A DNA stretch of 64,000 nucleotides from Flavobacteriales bacterium UBA4422 (GTDB lineage: Bacteria; Bacteroidota; Bacteroidia; Flavobacteriales_G; Salibacteraceae), in contig DGQE01000025.1 in the NCBI GenBank assembly GCA_002389645.1, forward strand, positions 6,200 through 70,199, in the 5' to 3' direction. The translations under genes were made by a program, and so were the position numbers. The notes beneath the pieces were generated by a model. The model was not told where the DNA came from. It worked only from the letters and a program-made list of their open reading frames with translations, and did not search any database. Position 1 is the first letter of the stretch, and every line of letters starts with the position of its first letter. This document shows, one piece after another, positions 17,263-26,233 of the stretch.

Positions 17263-20200
17263 TTGAAAAAAACTCTACTATCTCAGCTTCTATTAGCACT
17301 TTTTCTATCAGCATTCATGCTGATTGGAAACAGCAGTGCAATAGCTCAGTGTGGAGACAGTATTGACTTAGCAACTTGGATTCAAGAAGGAAATTTAGCC
17401 AATGGAAACTGGCAAGTGACAGGAGGTGGTAATGCGGTTAATCAAACCATCAATGGTGACCCAACGTTTTATGTAAGTCCAGATAGTTTTATCAACGTGA
17501 TTATTACCGGTGATATTCAAGTTACTACTGCTGCGGATGACGACTGGATTGGGTTTGTGTTTGGTTACAATGACCCAGATCCAGGAAATCCAAATAATTA
17601 CGACTTCTACCTTTTCGACTGGAAACAAGCCAACCAAAACTTTGCCGGATTCTTCGGTAATGAAGGTTACGCTCTCACCAAAATTGATGGTCCCATCACA
17701 AATTTCCCGCAAGCATTCTCAGCCAAGGCCGGACCTTTTGCCACGCCTATTGCCACGCAATACGGACCTACGGAAGGATGGAATGATTTTCAAGTCTACT
17801 CGTTCGCTCTGACCTATACCAACACGAGAACAGTCATTTCCTTGAATGGTGATACAGTAATCGATGAATACGGTTGCTTTCCTCCTGGAAGATTTGGTTT
17901 CTACAACTATTCTCAATCGAATGTGCAGTACTCAAACTTCACTTATCGTGTAGCTGCAGCCTTTGATGTATTGACACCAAACGTTTGTATTGGAGACACA
18001 GCGCAGTTTGTTGCCCTGAGCGATTCATGTGAAAATGCTGCTGGCGTGCCGTTAAATAACACCTTGGTTTCTTGGTTTTGGACCTTTGGTGATGGTGGTA
18101 CGAGCAACGACACCAATGCCAGTCACTTATACATGAGTCCGGGTACATATGATGTGAGTTTGGTGGTAACCGACTATTTGGGTTGTACAGACACAGCATA
18201 CTCTACCGTGGAAGTAGATTCTTTGCCCGTTGTGAGCATCAGTCCAGACGATACAGTATTTTGTTTGAACGATTCAGCACTGTTAACTGCTTCAGGTGCT
18301 GCAACGTACGCATGGAGTCCATCTCTTGGATTGAATGATACGACATCAGCTAGCATTTATGCTCAGCCAGCAGTGAATAGTACTTATTTTGTGATTGGAA
18401 CTGATGGCAATGGCTGCATTGGACACGACACGGTAGACATTGAAATTTGGTCGTTACCCATTGTAAGTATAACTCCGACTTCGCCAGATCTATGTATTTA
18501 TGATACCATTGGCCTAAGTGCTGCTGGCGCCTCAACGTACTCATGGATCACCAATTACAACCTTACCTCAAGTGTGGGAGACAGTATTCTTGCCCATCCC
18601 GAAAATGACACGAGTTATGTGGTAGTTGGCACAGACACGAATGGATGCTCATCCAACGATACAGTAGACATCATCGTGTTTAACCTACCAATCATTCAAC
18701 TTTCAACAGGCGCAGATTCAGTTTGCAAATTTGATACTACCACCATTCAAGCCTCTGGAGCCGTTACCTATGTTTGGAATTCAACCGCATCATTGAGTGC
18801 CTTAAATCAAGCCACTGTTGATGCTTTTCCTGTTGCGACAGAGACCTTTACCGTTACTGGCACTGACATAAACGGATGTATCAATTCCAATGACACAACC
18901 ATTATTGTGCTTGAATTACCTAGCGTTAACGTTCTTCCAAACAATGGCCATATCTGTGTTGGTGAAGATGAAACTTTAACGGTGCCAGCCATATATTCAT
19001 ACGCTTGGGATCAACTTGGAACACTAGCGTTGGATGGAAACAACAACGATACGGTAATTGCCAATCCTATTGACACGACTTTGTATACGCTCATCGCGAC
19101 TGATAGCTTAGGTTGTCATAAAACATTTACCTATGAGCTGGATGTAACTCCATTGCCGGTGCTCAACATCACCTCTCCTGTCGAGACAACATGTGCTGGC
19201 CAGCCTGATTCCATTTCAATAACTGGGGCGCTTACCTATTCTTGGGGACCTAACATTTCAATTATTGGCGGAAACTCTGCAAATCCTGTGATGAATCCGC
19301 AGATAACAACGGAATATTTTGTGACTGCCACAGGCCCTGGAAATTGCCAATCATTTGATTCAATAACCGTAGAAGTATTTGAAATCCCCAATTATTCTGC
19401 TGGTGAGAATAAAACTATTTGCCGACTAGATACCGTTCAGCTTAATGCTTCGGGCGGTCAAAGCTACGTTTGGAGTCCGTCAACAGGGTTGTCCGATCCT
19501 AATGCTGCAGATCCTTTCTCGTTTACTTACAACACACGCCTTTACAACGTTTCTATAACTGATTCGAACGGTTGCACATTTGTATCAAGCATGATTGTGA
19601 CAGTGAATTCGTTGCCACAAGCAAGCGCAGGTGCTGATAAATCAATTTGTTTCGGTTCGCAAACTCGGATAGGGGGCCAACCTTCAGGTCCTGTCGGCTC
19701 AACCTATTTGTGGTCTCCGACAGTTGGGTTAGATAATTCACCACTTGCTCCAAATCCAGCAGTTTCGCCAGACACCTCTACAACTTACACTCTCCTGGTA
19801 ACGGACACCAATGGATGCATGAAAGAAAATGAAGTGGTTGTTAAAGTGAATCCATTGCCAGTTGTTGAAGTAACAGAATTGCCTAACTATATCTGTGAAG
19901 GAGATTCAGAATTGATAGCCGTAACCGCGGGATTTGCTTCCTACAACTGGAGACCGTCTAACGATATTGTTTCTCCGGATCAAAGCTTCTCTTTGGTCTA
20001 TCCAAAATTCCCTTCTCAATACACCGTAGAGGTAACGGATTCAAATGGCTGTGAATCTGAAATAACTATTGATGTTGACGTAAAACCTAAGCCTTTCGTA
20101 AATGCAGGAATCAATCATGAAATATGCGATGGAGACACCATTGAGTTGATTGCCAATGCTGGTGAAGGCGATTATTTATGGACTCCAGAAGAAATGGTTT

Positions 20201-20841
20201 TTCAACCGGATTCATTAACGACACTTGCAGTACCATTGGGTGTGGCGTTTCTAAGACTCAACATTACCGACAAGTTGGGTTGCACTAACTATGATGATGC
20301 CATTATTTCAGCGCATCCACTGCCCTATGCTGATGCAGGTGAAGACATTGAAAACTGCGACATGCAAACGGTATTCTTGGGTGGTCCTTCCGTAACGAGT
20401 GAAGAAAACAGTATTCGATGGTCCCCCGCAAGTTTATTGAGCAATCCTAGAGCTGAGCACCCTTGGGTGCTGAATACCGAAAGAGATACGTTTTACTTGG
20501 AAGTTGTGAGTCCTGATGGATGTATCAATTACGATACGGTTACGGTCAATTCAGACTGTTATTCTAAGATTTACGTGCCAAATGCATTCAGTCCCGACAA
20601 CGATGGAATCAATGATGTTTTCAGAGTATATGGTCATCGTATTTACAACCCTTATCTCAAGATTTATGACAAATGGGGCCATTTAATCTTTGAGTCAAAC
20701 GATTTGGAAGTTGGTTGGGATGGGACACATCCAAAAAATAGAAATGACGCAGCGATCAGCACCTACTTCTGGGATTTCATTTATGAAAACGAAAGTGGTC
20801 GCGTTCAGACCATGGAAGGAAATGTGAATTTAATTCGCTAA
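17263..20841 (+). CDS. Giant multi-Ig surface protein with T9SS type B sorting domain
   Basis: A 1192-residue secreted protein starting at TTG with a signal peptide (residues 1-29, ending AIAQ). Residues ~31-235 look like a lectin/LamG-type domain; 'DDDWIGFVFGYND' and 'YDFYLFDWKQ' closely resemble the thrombospondin C-terminal domain. A PKD domain follows ('WTFGDGGTSNDTNASHLY', ~265-320), then about ten Ig-like repeats of ~80 residues sharing 'YxWSPSxGLxD' and 'TDxNGCxxxDTVxV'. Residues ~1105-1192 carry 'VPNAFSPDNDGINDVF' and 'IYDKWGHLIFES', the gliding-motility-associated (type B) T9SS sorting domain. It is probably a surface adhesin, with conserved Cys and Asp in the repeats hinting at calcium or disulfide stabilisation. 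Confidence 0.9.
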   Translation: MKKTLLSQLLLALFLSAFMLIGNSSAIAQCGDSIDLATWIQEGNLANGNWQVTGGGNAVNQTINGDPTFYVSPDSFINVIITGDIQVTTAADDDWIGFVFGYNDPDPGNPNNYDFYLFDWKQANQNFAGFFGNEGYALTKIDGPITNFPQAFSAKAGPFATPIATQYGPTEGWNDFQVYSFALTYTNTRTVISLNGDTVIDEYGCFPPGRFGFYNYSQSNVQYSNFTYRVAAAFDVLTPNVCIGDTAQFVALSDSCENAAGVPLNNTLVSWFWTFGDGGTSNDTNASHLYMSPGTYDVSLVVTDYLGCTDTAYSTVEVDSLPVVSISPDDTVFCLNDSALLTASGAATYAWSPSLGLNDTTSASIYAQPAVNSTYFVIGTDGNGCIGHDTVDIEIWSLPIVSITPTSPDLCIYDTIGLSAAGASTYSWITNYNLTSSVGDSILAHPENDTSYVVVGTDTNGCSSNDTVDIIVFNLPIIQLSTGADSVCKFDTTTIQASGAVTYVWNSTASLSALNQATVDAFPVATETFTVTGTDINGCINSNDTTIIVLELPSVNVLPNNGHICVGEDETLTVPAIYSYAWDQLGTLALDGNNNDTVIANPIDTTLYTLIATDSLGCHKTFTYELDVTPLPVLNITSPVETTCAGQPDSISITGALTYSWGPNISIIGGNSANPVMNPQITTEYFVTATGPGNCQSFDSITVEVFEIPNYSAGENKTICRLDTVQLNASGGQSYVWSPSTGLSDPNAADPFSFTYNTRLYNVSITDSNGCTFVSSMIVTVNSLPQASAGADKSICFGSQTRIGGQPSGPVGSTYLWSPTVGLDNSPLAPNPAVSPDTSTTYTLLVTDTNGCMKENEVVVKVNPLPVVEVTELPNYICEGDSELIAVTAGFASYNWRPSNDIVSPDQSFSLVYPKFPSQYTVEVTDSNGCESEITIDVDVKPKPFVNAGINHEICDGDTIELIANAGEGDYLWTPEEMVFQPDSLTTLAVPLGVAFLRLNITDKLGCTNYDDAIISAHPLPYADAGEDIENCDMQTVFLGGPSVTSEENSIRWSPASLLSNPRAEHPWVLNTERDTFYLEVVSPDGCINYDTVTVNSDCYSKIYVPNAFSPDNDGINDVFRVYGHRIYNPYLKIYDKWGHLIFESNDLEVGWDGTHPKNRNDAAISTYFWDFIYENESGRVQTMEGNVNLIR

Positions 20842-20845
20842 CCAA

Positions 20846-21292
20846 CTACCCTTTCAACCTTTCGGCAACTATCTTATCCACTGGCCATTTAAAATCATCA
20901 GGGGAAATGCGATGAATAGGCAGCCAGCGTTGAACTTCGAATTTCAAACCCGCGTTTTCAGGAAAGTCAAAGGGTTTTACATTCGCTCTAAACTGCTGTT
21001 CACCGATCATCTTTACACGATAATAAATGCTCAGTAGCTGATCATTTTCATTAAACGCTGAAACTTGAAAATAATCGGTTGTGTAGAAATGTTCTACCAC
21101 CTCAATTGGTTGATTCAACTCTTCCATAAACTCTCGCTCAAGGCAGGCTTGAATTCCTTCACCCCATTCTAAACCGCCTCCAGGAAACTTAGTGAATTGA
21201 ATTCCCTTAATCAGCTCATCACTTACTAGAAGCTCATCGCTTTCATTAATAAGAATACCATACACACGAACATTAAACCTCTTCATACCCAT
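20846..21292 (-). CDS. NUDIX hydrolase
   Basis: A 148-residue NUDIX protein. The Nudix box starts at 'GGGLEWGEGIQACLEREFME' and continues to an EEL, matching G-x5-E-x7-R-E-x2-E-E. Such enzymes hydrolyse nucleoside diphosphates linked to another moiety (oxidised nucleotides, nucleotide sugars, ADP-ribose); the substrate cannot be read from sequence. The start overlaps the end of mnmD by 20 bases, so the two are probably cotranscribed; an alternative ATG lies two codons downstream. It ends four bases from the convergent giant surface gene. Confidence 0.88.
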   Translation of the reverse strand: MGMKRFNVRVYGILINESDELLVSDELIKGIQFTKFPGGGLEWGEGIQACLEREFMEELNQPIEVVEHFYTTDYFQVSAFNENDQLLSIYYRVKMIGEQQFRANVKPFDFPENAGLKFEVQRWLPIHRISPDDFKWPVDKIVAERLKG

Positions 21293-21962
21293 CCTTTCGT
21301 GCTCTTATCATTTCTCTTTTCCCCGGAGGCCCTTCTAACCGTTCTACTGTAAATCCAGCTGCTTGCATATCTCTTCTGACTTGACCTTTGGCGCAATACG
21401 TGACGAGCACACCACGATTATTCATCATATCGAAAAGCTTTTCCCAAATAGCTGGCTCCCACAACTCAGGTTGAGCATGCGGTGCAAAAGCATCATAATA
21501 AATTAGGTCAAACTTGTGGTCAGAATCAAATTCTTGAAGTGAACTATTAATCTTTTTAAACACAAAGCCATCCATCAAGCTTACCTCTGTATCCCATGCC
21601 GACACATGTATTTCTTTAAACACTTCTTCAACGCTGTTATCTTTAATCAACTTTGGATAATTCAACTGCCCTACTATTTCCCATTTTAGAGGAAATGTTT
21701 CCAAACTCCAATACCTGACCGCAGATCGTTTTCTATCGATTGACGTTAGTAAAGCATTTAGTCCAGTACCAAAGCCTACTTCTAAAATTGAAACATGATC
21801 TGCATGGTTAAACTCCCTTAATCCCTTTTCGATAAAAACATAAAGGCTCTCTTGGATGGCTCCTTTGTGCGAATGGTAATGCTCTTTAAGTTCTTCAACT
21901 TTCAATGTATGAGAACCATCGCCAGTTTCTACTAATTCCGTTTTCAATTCTCTTTTTTTCAT
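21273..21962 (-). CDS. mnmD: tRNA 5-methylaminomethyl-2-thiouridine methyltransferase
   Basis: A 229-residue class I SAM methyltransferase matching the stand-alone MnmD domain (the methyltransferase half of MnmC). 'SILEVGFGTGLNALLTS' is the SAM loop and 'KFDLIYYDAFAPHAQPELW' the characteristic motif with the catalytic-site D-AFAP, followed by 'LVTYCAKGQVRRDMQAAGF'. It performs the last methylation giving mnm5s2U34 in tRNA wobble positions. In Bacteroidota it occurs without the FAD-dependent MnmC oxidase half, as here. It overlaps the upstream ACP phosphodiesterase gene by 4 bases and the downstream NUDIX gene by 20. Confidence 0.9.
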   Translation of the reverse strand: MKKRELKTELVETGDGSHTLKVEELKEHYHSHKGAIQESLYVFIEKGLREFNHADHVSILEVGFGTGLNALLTSIDRKRSAVRYWSLETFPLKWEIVGQLNYPKLIKDNSVEEVFKEIHVSAWDTEVSLMDGFVFKKINSSLQEFDSDHKFDLIYYDAFAPHAQPELWEPAIWEKLFDMMNNRGVLVTYCAKGQVRRDMQAAGFTVERLEGPPGKREMIRARKDGYEEV

Positions 21963-22534
21963 GCTTCACAAACATCAACAAGATTCGGGAAAAATCGTTG
22001 GAAATGATCCTTCAATTCATCTTTGAATGGCTCTGCATCAGAAATGGAAGAAAGCATGTTCGAAGAGAATTTAGTCCTGGAATCCATTCCTCTAAAAACC
22101 TGAGTAATACCTTCCTCAGTGGCATATTTTGGAAGGATGTTTTGGCCCGCCATGTAATGATAAAACCGCTGAGATCGCGAGGGCAAAATTTCATGATGAC
22201 TAGCTATTACTTGGTAGCAATGCTTTGCGAAATCATTCAAGTCAACATCGCAAAATTCCTTCCAATGAAGAGCTAAAATGTGATCAAACATCACATCTAC
22301 GACTACTCCACTAAACTTGGCCTGCGAAGGATAAAACAACTTCTTTGCTTTCGACACCTCATTATGCGTATCCGTGTAAGTATCAATAAAGCGATGAAAT
22401 CGTATTCCGCGCGCCACTTCCTGAGAAAAACGATTAAAATCGCTTCCTCTCACACCATCTCCAATGTAGTTTCCAAACATCAAATCAGGATCGGGATACG
22501 CCAAATAAAAGTGTGCGAGATAATTCACGGTCAT
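21959..22534 (-). CDS. ACP phosphodiesterase-like protein (AcpH family)
   Basis: From the ATG at 22534 this is a 191-residue all-helical protein of the AcpH/DUF479 family: 'NYLAHFYLAYPDPDLMFGN', 'GDGVRGSDF', 'GIRFHRFIDTYTDTH' and 'VVVDVMFDHILALHW', with conserved His and Asp residues of an HD-like metal site. E. coli AcpH removes phosphopantetheine from acyl carrier protein. A longer frame reaches 22591, but the family normally starts at M-x-NYLAHxYL. A TACATTTG string abuts this ATG directly (22535-22542), which complicates start choice. The gene overlaps mnmD by 4 bases. Confidence 0.8.
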   Translation of the reverse strand: MTVNYLAHFYLAYPDPDLMFGNYIGDGVRGSDFNRFSQEVARGIRFHRFIDTYTDTHNEVSKAKKLFYPSQAKFSGVVVDVMFDHILALHWKEFCDVDLNDFAKHCYQVIASHHEILPSRSQRFYHYMAGQNILPKYATEEGITQVFRGMDSRTKFSSNMLSSISDAEPFKDELKDHFQRFFPNLVDVCEA

Positions 22535-22608
22535 CAAATGTAGTATACCGCTGTTCATGCCAAACTCCCAATCATGTAAAGCCTGTATCAACTTTATGAA
22601 AAGGCTTC

Positions 22609-22616
22609 TACATTTG
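22609..22616 (+). promoter_or_regulatory. TACATTTG -7 promoter box
   Basis: An exact TAnnTTTG box ending 6 bases before the ATG of the sensor kinase gene at 22623, within the divergent region facing the ACP phosphodiesterase gene. The predicted transcript would be nearly leaderless. Confidence 0.5.
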
Positions 22617-22622
22617 GCATGA

Positions 22623-23678
22623 ATGACAGCTTCAAGATATTATTATAAAGCACAACTATCAGGATGGTCATTATACATCTTGATTTCTACTGCCGTATTT
22701 ATCCTAACTGGAACGAAACTTTCATTTGATGTGTTAGGAGGAATATATCTAGTCTTTGCCTTAGGGCTGGTTGTTTCTCACCTCTATAGAGCGATAATCA
22801 TCAAACTGGGTTGGCTAGAAAAAGACATTGCGTCATTGATTCCTCGAGTTGCAGTGGCATGCATTATTCTAGCAATTGTCTTTCACGGAATCTACATCTT
22901 CATAGGCAATTTAGCTTTCGGCTGGAAATTAGCCTACACTTGGACTGATGCGAATTTAGTTACGTGGGGAATGCTCTTTTTTATCTGGAGCTTGATCTAT
23001 TTCACCTACATATTCTTCCAGAGATTTCGCAAGGAAGAAATCAAAAACTTACAGCTTGAATCCGCCAAGAACGAGTATGAATTAAGAAGACTTCGCGATC
23101 AAATGAACCCTCATTTTATTTTTAATGCAATGAATACCATTCGTGCATTGATTGATGAAAATCCAACAAAAGCAAAAAACGCAGTGACTCAATTGAGTAA
23201 CGTATTACGTTCTTCCTTGCAGGCGGGTGACCAAGACCTGATTCCACTTTCCAAGGAAATCGAAATTGTAAAAGACTATTTAGAAATTGAAAAAGCCCGA
23301 TATGAAGAACGTTTGGAAATTTCTTGGCAGGTGCAAGAAGGAACCGAAAAAGTAAAAATTCCACCCTTGTTACTTCAAACTATCATTGAAAACTGCATTA
23401 AGCATGGCATTGCCAAACTGCCCGATGGCGGCAGTATTTGCATTCAAACTGTTACCCATGATGATGCAGTGGATATCAATATTTTCAATACGGGCGTTTA
23501 TGATCCCAATGCAAAGAGCGACTCTTCACTCGGTCTTGAAAACACGAAGAACAGGTTAAACCTTTCGTTCGGAAAAGAAGCCTGGCTGACGATAGGAAAT
23601 CATGAAAACAAATCTGTATTAACAACCATTCACCTCCCTTTAACATCCATCAAAAATGATAAGAGCAATAGTAATTGA
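22623..23678 (+). CDS. LytS-type sensor histidine kinase
   Basis: A 351-residue kinase with about four N-terminal membrane helices (residues 12-130), a short coiled coil (135-158), the His_kinase domain with phospho-acceptor H164 in 'DQMNPHFIFNAMN', and a GHKL ATPase with the N box in 'LLQTIIENCIKHGI' and a G box in 'SLGLENTKNRL'. There is no separate extracellular sensor domain, so the signal is probably sensed within or near the membrane. It overlaps the LytTR regulator gene by 23 bases, a classic coupled pair; the signal and target genes are unknown. Confidence 0.92.
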   Translation: MTASRYYYKAQLSGWSLYILISTAVFILTGTKLSFDVLGGIYLVFALGLVVSHLYRAIIIKLGWLEKDIASLIPRVAVACIILAIVFHGIYIFIGNLAFGWKLAYTWTDANLVTWGMLFFIWSLIYFTYIFFQRFRKEEIKNLQLESAKNEYELRRLRDQMNPHFIFNAMNTIRALIDENPTKAKNAVTQLSNVLRSSLQAGDQDLIPLSKEIEIVKDYLEIEKARYEERLEISWQVQEGTEKVKIPPLLLQTIIENCIKHGIAKLPDGGSICIQTVTHDDAVDINIFNTGVYDPNAKSDSSLGLENTKNRLNLSFGKEAWLTIGNHENKSVLTTIHLPLTSIKNDKSNSN

Positions 23679-24390
23679 TGACGAAAGGTTGGCTCGCCAA
23701 GAGCTTAAAAACCTTTTGCAAAGTTTTGACAACATTCAAATCGTAGCTGAAAGCGGCAAGCCAGAGGAAGCTTTGGACCTTATTGAAAAAGAGAATCCAG
23801 ACCTTATCTTCTTGGATATACAAATGCCAGGTATGACTGGCTTTGAAATGCTAGACGAATTGGAAGGAACCGCTCCTGAAGTAATTTTCGTGACTGCCTA
23901 TGACGAGTATGCTCTCAAAGCATTTGAAGTGAATGCCCTTGATTATCTCATGAAGCCAGTCGAGGAATCAAGGTTACAAGAGGCAATTGAAAAAATAGCT
24001 AAGCGCATCGCCAAGAAAAAAGTCGAATCAGAAGGACAAGAGAATGATGGGAAACTAGAGTTACATGACCAGGTGTTTTTAAAAGATGGAGAAAAATGCT
24101 GGTTTGTAGAATTAGAGAAAATTAGATTATTCGAAAGCGAGGGCAACTATGTTCGTGTCTATTTCGATGAATCGAGGCCATTAATTCTCAAATCGCTCAA
24201 TGCTTTGACAGACCGTTTAAGCGAAAAATATTTCTTCCGCGCCAGCAGAAAACACATCGTCAATTTAAGATGGATTGAAAAAGTGGAAACATGGTTTAAT
24301 GGCGGCCTGCTTGTTATTCTGAAAGATGGCACCAAGGTGGAAGTATCAAGAAGACAATCTGTGAAATTGAAAGAAATGATGGCTCTCTAA
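23656..24390 (+). CDS. LytTR-family response regulator
   Basis: A 244-residue regulator with a receiver domain (D8 and D9 acidic pocket, phospho-acceptor D54 in 'LIFLDIQMPGMTGF', switch T/Y region 'VIFVTAYDEYALKAF' and K in 'DYLMKPV') and a C-terminal LytTR DNA-binding domain from about residue 140 ('FLKDGEKCWFVELEKIRLF', 'FRASRKHIVNLRWIEKVE'). It is cotranscribed and overlaps with its sensor kinase, which phosphorylates it. Family members often autoregulate or control surface and secreted functions; no binding site could be identified here. Confidence 0.93.
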   Translation: MIRAIVIDDERLARQELKNLLQSFDNIQIVAESGKPEEALDLIEKENPDLIFLDIQMPGMTGFEMLDELEGTAPEVIFVTAYDEYALKAFEVNALDYLMKPVEESRLQEAIEKIAKRIAKKKVESEGQENDGKLELHDQVFLKDGEKCWFVELEKIRLFESEGNYVRVYFDESRPLILKSLNALTDRLSEKYFFRASRKHIVNLRWIEKVETWFNGGLLVILKDGTKVEVSRRQSVKLKEMMAL

Positions 24391-24421
24391 ACCAAGGCTA
24401 TATCACTATTGTTTGCATCGT

Positions 24422-25018
24422 ATGTCTTTCGCTAATGAAGTAATTAAAAAGCTATTCGGAAAACCGGGATCTGATAAGGGTTCCGCTAAACCCTTCATTC
24501 TTGATTCTGGGAAAATAAATCGCAGCGCAACAGAGCTAAAGAACTATCAGGCATGGAAAAAAGATCATGCATCAGATTTCATATTTGAAGTGAAACAAAA
24601 TGCCCTTTTTAGTCAGCAAAACCTAACCGAACGATTGAGCTTTGTTTGGCTGAATACATCAACCGCCAATGGTTTCCAATTCAATCTGTCAGCGCTAAAA
24701 ACTCCGGTTGATGAATCTTGGTATGCCTTAGAATTGATCAAAGAGCGGATTATAAACCAAGAATACATTGTCACTCATTCAGAATTTACTATTTCCGAAA
24801 TGCAACATCAACTCCATAAAAAAGAATGGTTTTATCTAAAAACGCCTCATCAAATGAGAATTGGGGTGCCACCTTTTGATCAACGCTTTGGAAATATTCA
24901 GCTTGAAATGAATGAAACAATGAAGACAAATCTGAAACTGACTGCAACAACCTACTCAGACAGAAACTACAATCCTCCAATTCCTTTTGAAGATTTGGTG
25001 GACACTGTCTTTTCCTAA
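24422..25018 (+). CDS. Conserved protein of unknown function
   Basis: I do not recognise this 198-residue protein. It has no signal peptide or membrane segment. The body contains alternating strands ('DFIFEVKQNALFSQQNL', 'RLSFVWLNTSTANGFQFNL') and a charged central helix ('WYALELIKERIINQEYIV'), and the C-terminus has 'YSDRNYNPPIPFEDLVDT'. The ATG at 24422 is favoured over a TTG three codons upstream. It lies 31 bases after the LytTR gene and so may be cotranscribed with the two-component system. Independent transfer or degradation is not indicated. Confidence 0.6.
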   Translation: MSFANEVIKKLFGKPGSDKGSAKPFILDSGKINRSATELKNYQAWKKDHASDFIFEVKQNALFSQQNLTERLSFVWLNTSTANGFQFNLSALKTPVDESWYALELIKERIINQEYIVTHSEFTISEMQHQLHKKEWFYLKTPHQMRIGVPPFDQRFGNIQLEMNETMKTNLKLTATTYSDRNYNPPIPFEDLVDTVFS

Positions 25019-25041
25019 TTTTAAAGCTGGATTGAGCTTAG

Positions 25042-25049
25042 TATCTTTG
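25042..25049 (+). promoter_or_regulatory. TATCTTTG -7 promoter box
   Basis: TATCTTTGC is the best match in the window to the Bacteroidota -7 consensus TAnnTTTG. It ends 18 bases before the ATG of the OmpH-like lipoprotein gene at 25068 and supports that start over an in-frame ATG at 24987. Confidence 0.6.
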
Positions 25050-25067
25050 CACTCTATTATCAAAAGA

Positions 25068-25673
25068 ATGAAAATTAATCACTTCGCTACACTGGCTTTT
25101 GCCACAATTCTGATCTCTGCATGCAATAATGCTGAAACTCCGAAAAACGAAACTGCAACTAAGGTTGACTCACCAACAAAAGCCATGGCAGATGGCACGT
25201 TGAAATTTGCTTATGTCAATACTGATACTCTTTCATTCAAGTATGACATGATCAAAGACCTAGAAGAGCAGATCGTCCAAGAAAGATTGCAAATGGAAAA
25301 TCAATTGCAAGCAATGGTTAAAGACCTTGAAAAAGATTACGCTGATGCACAGCGAGAATCCGCTGGGTTATCGCAAGAAGCATTGAGCATTCTTCAACAG
25401 AAGTTATCACAAAAAGAACAAGGGATAATGCAGCAGCGTGATGGAATGGAAGCACAGTTGATGCGCAGCGAACAACAGAAAACAAACGATTATTTGAAAG
25501 AGATTCAAATATTCTTAGATGAATACGCAAAAGAAAAAGGTTATGACATGATTTATGGATTCAACGGGTTGAACAACTTGTTGTATATCGACAAGTCATA
25601 TGACATTACTGACGAAATTGTGGACACACTTAACGCTAAATACCAAGCCCAAAAACTGACTGCCGACAAGTAA
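25068..25673 (+). CDS. OmpH/Skp-like periplasmic chaperone, predicted lipoprotein
   Basis: A ~201-residue protein beginning with a lipoprotein signal peptide ('FATILISACNN', lipobox I-S-A-C). After a linker, 'LKFAYVNTDTLSFKYDM' starts the OmpH/Skp domain, followed by a long coiled-coil hairpin (about residues 65-150, Gln/Glu/Lys-rich) and a final 'IYGFNGLNNLLYIDKSYDIT' strand. Skp trimers hold unfolded outer-membrane proteins in the periplasm; here the lipid anchor would tether the chaperone. The start is chosen because it gives the lipobox and follows the promoter at 25042. The stop overlaps the next gene's ATG by one base. Confidence 0.85.
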   Translation: MKINHFATLAFATILISACNNAETPKNETATKVDSPTKAMADGTLKFAYVNTDTLSFKYDMIKDLEEQIVQERLQMENQLQAMVKDLEKDYADAQRESAGLSQEALSILQQKLSQKEQGIMQQRDGMEAQLMRSEQQKTNDYLKEIQIFLDEYAKEKGYDMIYGFNGLNNLLYIDKSYDITDEIVDTLNAKYQAQKLTADK

Positions 25674-26233
25674 TGTATATCGCAAGAAAATACAAGGAAA
25701 CCAATATTGTTGAGTATGTGCTGTATATGTGGCACATTGAAGAGTTGATTCGATCGATGAATTTGGATATTGAGGCCATTCAACGCAATGTGATTGATGC
25801 TTTTGATGTGAATGAGGAATCAAAAAAAGAAATCAGAAATTGGTATGAAGAGCTGATTAGTGAGATGCGAAGCCAAGGTATTGTAGAACAAGGCCATTTT
25901 AGTGATTTGAGTGAGTATATGATGGAATTAACATACTTGCATCAAAGTCTACTCACAGTTTATCAGGACAAAGAATATCAAGAGTTAGTAAAACAAGCGC
26001 AGCCTAATATTGAGGAGCTTAAGAAAAAAGCGATGAAGCAATCTCGGTTTGAAATTGAAACTGCAATGAATGGCCTGTTTGGTGTCCTTGTGCTAAAGCT
26101 TAATAAAAAGCAGATTTCTGAAGCCACACAGGATGCTGTGAAAACCATCTCAAAAATGATGGCTCATTTAGCGAAGCAATACCATAGAATGAAAGAAGAC
26201 ACCTTGAGCCTCCCAAAAGTTATGGGTAACTAG
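25673..26233 (+). CDS. DUF4924-like conserved Bacteroidota protein
   Basis: An all-helical 186-residue soluble protein beginning 'YIARKYKETNIVEYVLYMW', which closely resembles the start of the DUF4924 family, found in Bacteroidota. No known function or catalytic motif. Later helices include 'YMMELTYLHQSLLTVYQD' and 'ALKMN'-type amphipathic stretches. It overlaps the OmpH-like gene by one base (TAATG) and ends 4 bases inside the convergent alanine dehydrogenase gene. The DUF assignment is from memory of the N-terminal pattern. Confidence 0.65.
   Translation: MYIARKYKETNIVEYVLYMWHIEELIRSMNLDIEAIQRNVIDAFDVNEESKKEIRNWYEELISEMRSQGIVEQGHFSDLSEYMMELTYLHQSLLTVYQDKEYQELVKQAQPNIEELKKKAMKQSRFEIETAMNGLFGVLVLKLNKKQISEATQDAVKTISKMMAHLAKQYHRMKEDTLSLPKVMGN

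Noticed and set aside
22535..22542. TACATTTG abutting the ACP phosphodiesterase ATG on the minus strand
   Set aside because: If it were the promoter, transcription would start inside the coding region, so it may be chance; not listed as a promoter.
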